This document shows positions 1-10,749 of a stretch of 64,000 bases of DNA, piece by piece (the stretch's first letter is position 1; every line of letters starts with the position of its first letter). The notes below the pieces were generated by a model, which was not told the DNA's origin, searched no databases, and worked only from the letters and a program-made list of their open reading frames with translations. The stretch comes from Viola odorata (lineage: Eukaryota; Streptophyta; Magnoliopsida; Malpighiales; Violaceae). The position numbers were made by a program, and so were the translations under genes. The DNA is taken from contig OY829539.1 of the NCBI GenBank assembly GCA_963691705.1, positions 50,132,327-50,196,326 of the forward strand. Direction: 5' to 3'.

Positions 1-1581
1 ACCAACAACAACAATATTCTTTTCTGGCTCGGATTCATCGGATAATTCATTCAACAGAAATTGCCAGGCTTTTCGGGACTGATCCCACAGTTCTGATAGG
101 GCTCCATCCTCAAGCCTACTTAAAAAACCCGGCTGAATTGTCGGTGCCTCACCTGCATCCTGTGGAATTACAAAGAATTAGACTGACAAAACTAATGCTA
201 GCGGTGTGAGTTCGTTGTTCCTCTTTCCACAAAAACTTAGCAAAAGGGTGAGATCATGGACACATTGTTTTGACACTTTGACACCATGTGATGCGGAAAG
301 TCAGGTTCATTCTCTTAAATCCAGGCGGAAAAAAGAGAGTCAGCTAGAGTGGTGGTTTATTGCAAAAGTAAATTGCAGCACGGTGAATTCCCAATAATCT
401 ATGCATTCCTTCAGATTCATAATATTCATGTCTTACCTTGTTGGATTGCTGAAGGACTCCTCTTACATCAAGGTCCTTGACTTGTTTCATCTCTACATAT
501 CGTGGCACACAGTCAGCGCCCAAGCAATCTGCAGATTCTTGCACCTACAAGCAAGTCAGCAGGTTCGTGATTAAAAGGGAGGAAAAACTCGGCACTGAAA
601 AACAGATACTGTTTTGGACAAGAAGTTGAGTGCAACAGCATACAGCAGCAATCCAGCAAAGTCCTTGTTTATCAGTAATTAAGCATGATACACTGTGAAA
701 CATACTAACTCGGGGACTTAAAAGGGCGACCTTACTCTGGATATGGCTATAGCTGTGTCAACACAAGCATTCCCAGGGCTGCTCACTACAGCACTCACTT
801 TCAGATCAAGAAGCAACTCTGAAGTTTTCTGGGACTGCCAAATGTGCACAAACTAAACTCAGAACATTGATTTGCGACAGCTTTCTTACACTCTCATGTG
901 GATGACATACCTGTATAATTCCAAGCATGTTCATTGGCTGATCCCCGGAATTCACAGCTCCAGCCTGTGAACCAATGGAAGAGATTGATTACGGGTATTA
1001 GTAAAGACAACCCCAAATGGCTGCAAAGGAACATTAGAAAATGTATCTCCAAGAATCATGTTAAACCTCACTCCAACACCTAAAATTGACCATCTTCATA
1101 GTAATGCTCGCTTCAAATTTCAATTGTGGATTTAACAAATAGATCAATTATTCAAGCTTCCTTTTCCCTGAGTCAACTGTTTCTGTACGGAAGTCTATCC
1201 CTGTCCTTGGAGACCAAGCAGCTAATTAGTGGACTGCATAATTGGCTCTACCTTCCAGGAGATCAAGTTTTGCATGACCTTTTTTCCTAGAGTAAGCAAT
1301 AGTAATTTCCAGTATCCAAGTCATTGTAAGAAATCCATCACAGTTCATAGTTCAAAATCTGGTAACACATGACAGAGATTACAGCTCAAACTGACCTTCA
1401 CTGTGGACAGATGAAAATGAAAGCAAGATGTAGAAGGTGTAAGCGAAAAAAGGCAAGGGACTTCTATGGGATGGCTTCAAACCTCTGTTTCACCTTGTGT
1501 GAATCCATGACAAACAAGTACAATCCGCTTACAGGCTTTCCTTCCTGCAGAACTTCCAGCAGCAAGAGGTGAATTCGGTGT
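1..1581 (-). CDS. 2-carboxy-D-arabinitol-1-phosphatase-like protein, C-terminal exons (partial)
   Basis: Five exons on the minus strand share one open frame: 1483-1581, 911-964, 736-834, 437-544 and 1-159 (runs off the left edge). Together they give 173 codons with GT-AG borders, all phase 0. The translation has a degenerate phosphohistidine-type motif (IVLVCHGFTQGE), then SQKTSELLLDLKVSAVVSSP, a DCLGADCVPRY block and GFLSRLEDGALSELWDQS. I recognise this pattern from the second, degenerate histidine-phosphatase half of plant proteins annotated as probable CA1P phosphatase, a plastid enzyme family that removes phosphate from the night-time Rubisco inhibitor CA1P. The catalytic RHG is VCHG here, as I recall for this half. 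The exon for the first, catalytic-type half should lie at higher coordinates, but I could not find it up to about 4 kb. The gene is either split by a long intron or a 3' fragment. Family assignment is from memory of the Arabidopsis homologue. Confidence 0.78.
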
Positions 1582-4029
1582 CTGCATCAATATTGCAATG
1601 GAATTTAAAGACAGTTATAACATGTTATAGAGCAAATAATAATATAAAAACTTGTTTAATGTTACACGTCAGTCGTAATTCCAAAGAAAGGAATCACTTC
1701 ATGCTCTAAGCATAATTAAACAACACCAATGAGTTGAGAAATGCAGAGGCCACATGATTAATAATTTTACAAGTTTTACTGACGGGAGTAACAATAAGAG
1801 AAATACTTTCTAGATTAATTTATCCAGAATCACAATAAGCTTTAGAATTTCGACCCAAGATATAGGATAAGCCTTAGATTTTTGTTTGAAAGAAAAATAA
1901 CTTTGTGCATCCCCATTTTCATTTAAGAAGACTAGATGCCTTGAACATGTGTAGATGCACTCTGCATAAGTGGAAGTGCTGACAACATTCTCTTCAAAAG
2001 CAATCTTACAACTTTTTGACATACGTGCCAAAGGCCATCCAAACCATGTGAATTACTGTCCTCCTACGATTGATTCATTTTTCTTGTTTTCTTAATCCTT
2101 TGCATCCAAGCTTCAATATTGGGTTTTATTCCAGGCAGTGAACTACAGTTATGAAACCAACACCCAATAAAATGCGTAATCATGGCAAACTGGATAGTGG
2201 AGAAATTTCAATGAATAGAAACACCATTAGCCTCTTCTAATCCAATGATATAAAAAGTGACAAGTCCTACTTCTACTAATTCTCACAGAACAGTACCATT
2301 CTATTATTTGTCGCCTCCTCCGAAGTCAAATACACAAATTAACAGGTAACGCAGCCAAAACTACACTTCTGAGAGACTTCTTCACATAGACAACAAGTGT
2401 TGAAATGTCAGCTCCTTCTTAATAACTGACTAGTTACTACCATGTTCACTGGATCTGGGTAACCATCATCATCCACCACCACCATGTGTTAGATCTGAAA
2501 GTGGAGAAGAAGTCAGTGGAGTAGAAGCCAACGGAGAAGGATCTGGCAGCGGCAGAGAAAGGTACGTTGAAGGATCAGGCAGATGACGGTCGCGTCCACC
2601 ATAATCGCCGCCTCCTCCTCCACCGCGGCTCCACCCAGATCTGGACCATATTACCCAGATCTGGGCACCACCACTATCAAGTCAACAAATCTGCATTTCC
2701 CTCCATCGCGGTGCCTTCAACGGCGACGATGAGCTGTGTTTCCGCCATAATCGCCGCCGTCTCCTCCTCCATACTTTTGTTGCTTCTGTTTGGTTATTGA
2801 CCCAATTTCCCGTCAGGGTTTCAATTTCTTTTTAGTACTGTTTCCAAGTTTTGACTTTTGAGCTGGTTAGCTTATTTATTTTCCTCTCAATCATGGAAAA
2901 ATGGCATTGTGGGGTTTAAGAGAAAAAAGTCTTGAGGTTTTGTTAAGTTATTTTTTCCGAGTTTTGGTATACTCTCTTTTTAATTGAAGTTTTTGGTGGC
3001 TATAACTTATTTAGGGTTTGATTGCTTGTTTTATTTCTCTTGGGTTTTGATTCCCGGTTGTTGTTAGATATTTTGGATTTTGTTGGATCTATATCCTTGA
3101 TCCTTGTTTCTGATTCCAGTTTTGTTATCACTATAATTGTTTTCATCTTGAAATTTGCAAGGTTTGAAAGAAGTGTTTTGCTTCTTAAAGACACCACACT
3201 CCTACTGGATTTTGTTTAGGGGTCACTAGCATTGTTAGATTCGTTTCAGTCTCGTCGTTTCATCCATCGTGAACACAGCTCATCGTATTTTAAAGAAAAA
3301 AATTTTAAAGTGATTTTCTGAAATATTTAAAATTCAGAAAATTGAAAAAAAGAAAAAGAATACTATAACCATCAAAATCACATTTCTTTTCTTTTTTTAG
3401 TTTTTAGGGGAAAATTTTATTTTTCTAAATTTTTAAAATTAATTACATTATATTTCTGAATTTTTAAAATTAATTACATTATTTTTCTGTATTTTTAAAA
3501 TTAATTACATTATTTTTCTGATTTTTTAAAGAAAAGAAAAGAAAAGGAAAAAAAAGGGAACAAACCTACTATTTAAGGTCAAAACTAACAGTTTGTTAGT
3601 TTGACTAATAGAGGGACGTGCGTTTACAATTGACTAATAGTTCGGGGGGTCAATTTGAATTTTTATAGTACAGGGGAGGACTCTGTTTTTTTTTAAAGTA
3701 TAGGGGACCTTTATGCAAAAAACTCTTCTGAAACGGTAACATTCAGTAAAGCGAACACCAAAAAGTCAAGTAATGTGTATAGTAACATTCAGTAGAAAAA
3801 TGACAATTAATTGAGATCGGAGGGAGTACCTTATGAAACCAATCTTCGTATTAAACCAAATCTACGGAAAGGATCAATCAAGTTCGAACTAAATTAACCG
3901 TAATTTTAATAAATTAGTAAATAAAATTTAATATTTATCTAAAGTATAAGAAATTTTAAAAATAAATAATTTATCTAACAATTATTTTATATATTCTAAT
4001 TTAGTATCATCTGTCAAGCACAGATGTCT
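1582..4029. other. No recognisable gene; AT-rich spacer
   Basis: Intron-like AT-rich DNA follows the last recognisable exon of the phosphatase-like gene. At 2440-2800 there is a short GC-richer block with CCACCACC/GCCGCC low-complexity runs; its open frames look like composition artefacts. From 3300 to 3560 there are near-repeats of a TTTTAAAATTAATTACATTAT motif. A TCGGAGGGAG end at about 3822 resembles one end of a TA-flanked mariner/Stowaway element, with no partner seen. Confidence 0.5.
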
Positions 4030-4553
4030 GAGGGCTGCTCATTCGGGAACTTTTTATTTTGGGTTTGGGTATTCCGAAATCCCAACCCCAAATTTATTTT
4101 TCTCCTACCCAAACTCGAATTTACGAAATTCAAATTTCGGAAATTCGGGGATACCCGAAATTTGTACTAACTGCCGCAATTTGCACCGATTTACCGTCAC
4201 CCTCCTCGACCAACCACCACAACCCAACACCTCACCTCCATAGATCGGAGGTCACCCTCGTCAACCAACCACCACAACCCATCACCTCCACAAATCTGTC
4301 ACCACTCATTCAACCAACCACCACAACCCACAGATCTGCCACCACCTCTACAGATCTACCACCACAACCCACCACCTCTCCGGACCAAAGGAGGCTGCGG
4401 AGGAGGAGAGGAGATTCTGAAATCGCTGAAGAGGAGATGAAGTAGCAAAGCAGAGGAGGTCGCAGAAGAGGAGAGGAAATTCCAATTTCAGCGACTGAAG
4501 AGAGAGAGTGAGAAGTGAGAAATTGACTGAAATTAAATCGGAAACACCCCTAG
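4030..4553. mobile_element. Probable hAT-type element relic (left end and subterminal repeats)
   Basis: The start GAGGGCTGCTCATTCGGG resembles the ends of the complete hAT element at 48575-49624 (GGGCTGTTCATCGG). It is followed by many copies of ATTCCGAAAT and AAATTTCGG on both strands, as in hAT subterminal regions. The rest is CCACCACAACC-rich, then CACCCCTAG just before the MULE at 4563. No 8-bp duplication could be matched, so the right border is uncertain and the MULE may have cut the element. Confidence 0.35.
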
Positions 4554-4562
4554 GTAATACCC

Positions 4563-6661
4563 GGGTTTGGGCACCGCCCCGTCCCTAAGCTTAGGCCTTT
4601 TGTTTTTATTGATCCCTAACGGCGACTTATATTCGATCCGGTCCCTCACGTTACCTCCGTCAGCCATCTGCAGTCCCTGATTCCCTAACGGTGACAAACG
4701 CCGTTAAAATCGATTATTTTATTATTATTTTTGAAAAATTGTCAGCTTGTGGGATCCACACACGAAACTTCCGCGAGAAGCTTTGTTAAATTCGAACGGT
4801 TCCGTTAAATCCAAACTCTTTAACGTTTTTCATTTATTTTTTGATTTCCTACTCCTTTCCTTCTCCTTGTTCCATCATAATCATCACCAAAATTAATTAA
4901 AAAAATTCAAATATCCTCATAATCATCACCGAAATTAATTTTAAAAATTTAAATTGATCTTTCATTCTTTTTTAAGAACACAAAATTAATTCCTTTGAAA
5001 AAAAAAAACACAAAATTAATTCTTTATTTCCTTTTTGTTTTTTGTTTTTAATTAAACTCAAGAAACAATTATTCCTTGAGTAATGCTAAACATCTCACCC
5101 AGATAGCTCACTCAGATAGCTCACTAGGCCAATCAATGGCATTTTTGTAATTTTCGTTTGACGTGGCACAAGCATGATTGGTCTAGTGAGCTACCTCAGT
5201 GAGCTATCTGGGTGAGCTGTTTAGCATTACTCTTATTCCTTTATCTTCTTCCTCAAGTAGCAGCCCCAAAACTTCATCTTCTTCCTCAAGCGGCAGTCGC
5301 CGGCCACCAACTCCGACGACCCAAAACAACCACAAAATCCCGGCCAAAAACAGTCCAAAAAATCCTGCCAAAACAACCCCAAAAACTAGTCCCAATCAGA
5401 CCCGAAAACCACTTCAACCTTAGCCACCTTTACGCCCAAATCCCAGCCACAAGCCCATGACCAACACCAACAAACATCAGAAAAAAACCAAAAATATTGC
5501 AGGAAAAAATACCCACTTGGATTCAAATCCAGATCTTGACCATATTAACCAGATGTCGATTATATCCCTTTTAATTAATTCACATACCAAACAACTTGAT
5601 TTCAAATTGAACTGAACAACCCAACCCCTAATTTCCTCCATCACCAAAACCAGCCACCTCCATCGTCGACTGGATCCACCAACAACCTCTCCTAACACCT
5701 CTGATCTACTCTCCTCAACCAGATCCACGTCACAAACAAATCTGACCATCACCACCTCACTTCCGTCTTCTATTTTTACTATGTTTGTATCGATTTTACA
5801 ACAAAAAGGTTTGGTTGGATCCGGTCTGGACAATGTTTGTTGGTGTTGTGATTGGAGGTTTTTGAGGCATGGTTGATGGAAATTGGAAGAGTCGGGGAGG
5901 TCATGGTGGCTCCGCGAGTGTTTGTGGTGGTGTGGCGGGTGGTCGGTGGTTGCTATGCCACTGGCAGAGGTGGTGGTGGAATGGATTAATGGTGATGACG
6001 GATGAGGGTTGCAAAGGGGGAAGGAAATGAAAAGATTTGGCAATAAAATAAGAAATCTTAAATTTGTTTTTTTAGGATACTAATTAATGGATTAAACCTT
6101 GGTAATTAGGAAATAAATCAATAAAAAAACTAAGTTTAATGGATTAAAATTGATGAACTTTTAAATTATTTCTTTTTTGGTTCCTAATTATAGAAACAAA
6201 TAAATAATTTAGCTAATTAAAATAGTTGAAATTTTTAAGATAATTTATGGGCTAATTAAAACAGTTGAAATTATTTTAATTTATAAATAATTTAGCTAAT
6301 TAAAACAGTTGAAATCATTATTTTTCCTTAATTTTCTGAAATGATATGATAATTTAAAAGAATGAACAAGAAATGAAAAGGAGAAAAAACAGGGGAAGAA
6401 AAGGAGAAAAAGAAAAAAAATTGTCCGTTAAGGCCATTAACGGCTTCTCGTGGAAGCTGACGAAGGGGTCCCACGCACAGTAACTTTTTTAGAAATAATA
6501 ATAAAATAATCAATTTTAACGGCCGTTTGGGCCGTTAGGGAATCAGGGACTGGAGATGGGTTACGGAGGTAACGTCAGGGACCGGATTGAATATAAGTCA
6601 CCGTTAGGGATTAATAAAAACAAAAGGCCTAAGCTTAGGGACCGGCCGGTGCCCAAACCCG
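4563..6661. mobile_element. Non-autonomous Mutator-like element (MULE) with long terminal inverted repeats
   Basis: The left end GGGTTTGGGCACCG matches the right end CGGTGCCCAAACCCG, and the inverted match continues for about 180 bp on each side (CCTAAGCTTAGG, TCCCTAACGG, ATTATTTTATTATTA), then decays. The flanks carry the 9-bp direct repeat GTAATACCC at 4554-4562 and 6662-6670, as expected of MULEs. The 2.1-kb interior has no transposase. It holds a nested MITE and a stretch at 5480-6040 rich in GGTGGT/CATCACC-like sequence. The border is ambiguous by one or two bases because the duplication overlaps the CCCGGG end. Confidence 0.75.
5078..5232. mobile_element. 155-bp MITE nested in the MULE, perfect 9-bp target duplication
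   Basis: Ends GAGTAATGCTAAAC and GTTTAGCATTACTC are inverted repeats that extend through TCACCCAGATAGCTCACT. The exact duplication TTATTCCTT lies at 5069-5077 and 5233-5241, which points to a Mutator-type MITE. The intact duplication suggests that it inserted after the host MULE was in place. Confidence 0.85.
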
Positions 6662-7036
6662 GTAATACCCTACCTCTATGGAGGTTTTTCTTCTACTTTC
6701 GAATCATCTAACCATTATTTTTTAGTTTAATAAAATTTTCCCTGCTTTTCTTACTTGTTATTTTCTGTTCCTATTTTTCTGGATTTTTTTGAACTTTTTT
6801 ACATTTTAATTTTTTTTTTTTTTGTGTCAATAGCACATCCTTACTTTGATTTGGCTGCGTGTAATTTTCATTCGGATGTTCACGGCTCTCTTGTAACCAA
6901 CAAAGATTCTGGAAAGCAAAAGTCATCCACCCGAAAGGGCAAATCATACACAATTGGACCAGAATTTTTTCCCCAGGAAGAAGCATCTTCAAAGGCAAGA
7001 TCAAAATAAAAACACAATCGCGAAACAGTGACAAAA

Positions 7037-8400
7037 TCACTCTTCCATTGCCTGATTCTCTTGGGTTTGCGGCGCAGAAATCTTGACTTTGATCTTGTCT
7101 GGTTGCAGAGCAGTAGGGGCTCTGATCAAGGAAATACTCTGCTCCAATTCGTTGATTGCCTCCTTGTGCTCCTTTGCCTTCTTGCCCTTCAACCTGCACA
7201 AGGATTTCAAAAAAAATGTTCATACATTTTCCTTCATAGAAGAAAAAATTAAAGTGAAACATAAACAACTGATGATGTTCTTTAATCAAAATAATATTGC
7301 AGTAGATGTTAAACCTCTTTTGAATGTGTTTGTATTCCCTATCACTTCTGATCTTATCGATCTTCTTAATGGCCTTCAGAGTGTTCTCAGAAACACTCCT
7401 GTCGTATCTCTCTGGCCTATTTCGTTTTCTCTCAAACTCGAAAGTTGTATCCTGAGTTAAGTAGCAACAATACAAAAGGGACACCAAATCTGAATTCTGT
7501 CCAAACTTAGATGCAAGAGGAATCACAACGTATAATACCGGCTCTGAATTAAAAAGAGTGAAAACAAAGAAAGACTTCTAACCTGTGTCATGTCCTTTCC
7601 ATGCAACCGCCTATAAGCCTTTGTCCATTTTACTTTGCGTGGGTTCCTTTTCATCTTGAAGTTTTTATGGCACTTTGACCTACAGAAACGAAAAACCTAC
7701 ACAAGAATTCATCATAAGAAATTTGTGCCACAAATAGCATCACAGAAAATACTTCTCAATAAAACAACTCATTGGATTAGACAATAAGTTAAATTACAGG
7801 AAATTTGAAAGATAAAAAGCTTCTATCACCAATTACTGGGTCAAACTTATCAAACAGAAGAAAGTTAATAGTAGAGTTGCAAACTATTTCAAAATATTAG
7901 ATCCAGAAAACATCCAATGTTCAAAAACTTGATTCCCATTCATTAAATAGCACTAAGGTTGAAAACATTGACGACTTGACTTCGTCGTTATGTAAGAATT
8001 TCAACAAATTAAGTGAAACCTTAAGATGATACGAGTGGCATATTATCAATCAGTATGATGTATAACAAATCTTTCAAGCCAAATGTAACTAGATGAGCTG
8101 AAACTTGTTTATATTGCGACCCTACCCAACCTATGACAAAGTCATACTGCAGCTGGCAAAACTTATGATGCAATTACACATGCTAATAATTTGCTTCCTG
8201 CTACCTACCCATAAATAAATTTATGTACAACTCGACTCAACTTTTTCACAGCAAAGTCTGAGCATATGACATCCAAAAGATCAACAGTACATATGGACTA
8301 CATGAGGAAAAATTAATACCTTTGCATCATTGCGGACAAATTGAATACCATGACCAGGGTATACAGTAGACGAACAGAACCAACACTTCTCCAACCTCAT
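7037..8400 (-). CDS. RLP24: RLP24, ribosome biogenesis protein of the L24e family
   Basis: Four coding exons: 8320-8400, 7583-7696, 7315-7451 and 7037-7193. They join in frame to 162 residues, close to the ~160 of plant RLP24. This nucleolar protein holds the L24 position on pre-60S particles and recruits the AAA-ATPase that releases it in the cytoplasm. An L24e zinc ribbon is visible (Cys6-x2-Cys9 in [11 protein letters not shown], then Cys32-x3-Cys36 in [10 protein letters not shown]), followed by [18 protein letters not shown]. The lysine-rich C-terminal extension (residues about 66-162) separates RLP24 from the ribosomal protein L24 itself. The start follows from the conserved MRLEKC and an acceptor at 8429 just upstream. 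All junctions are GT-AG and no break was seen. Confidence 0.95.
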
Positions 8401-8428
8401 GGTGTTCTAGTATAACAAACCACAAATC

Positions 8429-10513
8429 CTGCAGAAAAAGGAGTACCCACACAACAATTAGGCAGACAAAGCAATTCAAATCCCAAAAGTCACAAAATTA
8501 TGGAGGCATGTTGCAAGATATAGTTATAAACAAAAACAACAAAAGATAAACAAATTCAATTTAATGCCATAGAAACATAAAGAGGCTGTCGGTATGAAAA
8601 TCAGGAAAGAGTTTTTAAACTGAAATCTCAACAAATTCAGTTATATTTTTTTTTCTAAACAAATACGATTCTCATAGAATTGAACCATCAAAATTAAAAC
8701 AAGATAGAATTCTTGCCAAAATAGGTGCAATTTGGCAAGACTCATTTATCTTACTAGTGATGATGTTGTTGCCGGAGTGGCTGGCCGGCGATTGTGGTGG
8801 TCCAGGCTGGTCTTGTTCCAAGGGTGAAGATGATATGGGTGATGGAAAACGATGACAACAGAGAAAGTGGGTGACGGCTATAGAAGCTAAATGATCTGGG
8901 TAATTTTTATCTTTTAGGGTTTCCTTTTTCATTTTATTCTTCCTTTTAATTAAAAAAATATATGGCCAACAGAGGAAATTATAATAGAGTAGGCCCAACA
9001 AAAACATAACGTCAGGTCCACGGGTCGGGACTCGGGCCCACAACCTTTAGTCCCGGGTCCAGACCCGACCCGTCTATTATACGGGTATGCTGGACCAGTC
9101 CTAGTCCCGACCCGTCAAGTTTAGTCAGGCCCGGGACTAGACCCGGTTTAAAATGGACCCGACCTCAATTATTATATTTTTTATATAAAAAAAACATAAA
9201 CAGTCATATATTAGAACAAAATTATTAAAACAGTGGCTGCAAGCATTAAAACACTTAGCCTTGAGAAAATATATAAAGGTTAACAGCATGTGTTTCCATG
9301 GAAGGGAACAAATGTTTACTCCATGTTAACTCAAAAGTTATGGTAAATATGGAGTGAAACAGACTCTTAAAAAAGGATTTCAACAAAAAGCTAACCAAGA
9401 TAGAACACAAAATAACAGACTCGAAACAGGATTTAGACATCTCAAGAGGCAAATATGGTAGCTAAACTTCCATAGCTGAAGATACCAACTGGGACCAATA
9501 GGCAGATGGACCAGGTGAAGGGCAGAAATGTACTCCTAAACTAACCATTTGTAAAATGTGCTAAACCTAAAAGTAAGCTATATACAGTTGAAGAATCTTC
9601 CATTTGAGCTACTATATAAAGAATGATACAGGTGTATTTTCTATGAAGGACAAAAGAATATCAGTTAGCTATGAATATAATCACTTAAATTCCATTGTAT
9701 CCCTTAAGAATGAAGGATGTTAGCATATGGAATCCATAGTGAATAGAACTCTCAAAATTTACGGAAAAAACAGATACTCTCCATGTGTTCAGATCCTATT
9801 AGCGTTTTAATCCCATGAAATTTAGATCCATTAACACCGAATTTTTACTTCATTACCGAAAAAAACACTTCTGTTCATCAGAAATGCCCCACCAAAAAAG
9901 CAAACCAATTTGGTTGAAAGATTAAAATTACATGTTCTACCAGAGGCTGAAAACAAGCCAAATTCAAGTCAAGCTCAAAAGAAATTATACTCAAGGAGCA
10001 AAAACTTACAAACTAACGAAGACACATCATGAAAGACTGCATTTTTTTAACTGTTTTGGACAATTTGAAACCAAATGGGCGTTAAAAGAACTCAAACGAA
10101 AGCCTTGAAAAATCTAAAGACAGTGAACAACATTGTATCTAGACGAGAAGATAAACAACAACCCACGATAGAAATCACAACAAAAAATCTCATTATAAAT
10201 TTTTTGTCAGCAGCTAACATGGCTAAAGCATTTACCAATCATCCCTTACCACTTATCCATAAGTTATCTATCACATCATCTCCAGTTATGCAAGAATTCT
10301 CAAAGAACTCATATTAATCAGTACATAGAGTAGTAGTAAACTGCAAAATCATCAAAATAATATGTTCTTGAGTCGTTCAAGCATATAACATGCGTCGAAA
10401 TATATCAAAAACAACAACAGATAATATAATCTGACGACGGGAGCGAATACAAAAATATGAATCACTGATATATACAATCACGGATTAAGCAAAAGTTCAA
10501 GAGAGAATCTTAC
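8429..10513 (-). other. Intron in the RLP24 5'UTR, with a GGGTCGGG-rich patch
   Basis: An acceptor (TTTCTGCAG, minus strand) at 8429 precedes the start codon, and a donor (TTTTCTTGTAAGATT) ends at 10513, implying a ~2.1-kb leader intron. Inside, 9005-9165 is dense in GGGTCGGG/CCCGACCC motifs like the subterminal repeats of hAT elements elsewhere in this window, but I could not place matching ends. The rest is AT-rich with no supported gene. Confidence 0.55.
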
Positions 10514-10600
10514 AAGAAAAGCGCCAGCCTCTTTGAAACTGTCTTGCAGCGGCGAGTATGTTGTGGGTTTAGGGTTTAACGAAGAATGAAAGTCGAACCA
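10514..10600 (-). other. RLP24 non-coding leader exon (approximate 5' end)
   Basis: The donor at 10513/10514 ends an upstream exon. The 5' limit is a guess, because the transcription start cannot be read from sequence alone. Confidence 0.5.
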
Positions 10601-10740
10601 AACGCGCACAGCAACGCGCCCTGCTAGCTGCCTTTACCACACCTGTTACTGTTACTTTAGGTATTGGCAAAAAACAACAAAGGAAATGAGCCCGTATTTA
10701 TTTTACATTAGAGGGCCCAAGGCCCAAAACTCAAAGCCCA
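10560..10740 (-). promoter_or_regulatory. RLP24 promoter: telo-box plus TGGGCC/site II cluster
   Basis: On the minus strand a telo-box (TTAAACCCTAAACCC) lies at about 10566-10581. About 130 bp upstream are site II-type motifs (GGGCTTTGAGTTTTGGGCC, then TTGGGCCC) at 10708-10740. This pairing is established for plant ribosomal-protein and ribosome-biogenesis genes, where TCP-type factors and telo-box binders drive expression in dividing cells. It fits the function of the gene. Confidence 0.7.
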
Positions 10741-10749
10741 TAAAGCATA

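Noticed and set aside
2567..2800. Plus-strand 77-codon frame with a hydrophobic tail
   Set aside because: No family resemblance, no splice partner, and a low-complexity GCC/CCT-rich origin.
5477..6043. Minus-strand open frame of 188 codons inside the MULE
   Set aside because: Composition is driven by CCACC/GGTGG low-complexity DNA, no domain or splice context is visible, and it sits within a non-autonomous transposon.
6771..7526. Long minus-strand frame across the RLP24 3' exons
   Set aside because: It reads through introns 7194-7314 and beyond; only short parts coincide with true RLP24 exons.
9005..9165. Complete hAT element in the RLP24 leader intron
   Set aside because: The motif cluster is hAT-like, but no inverted termini or 8-bp duplication could be matched.
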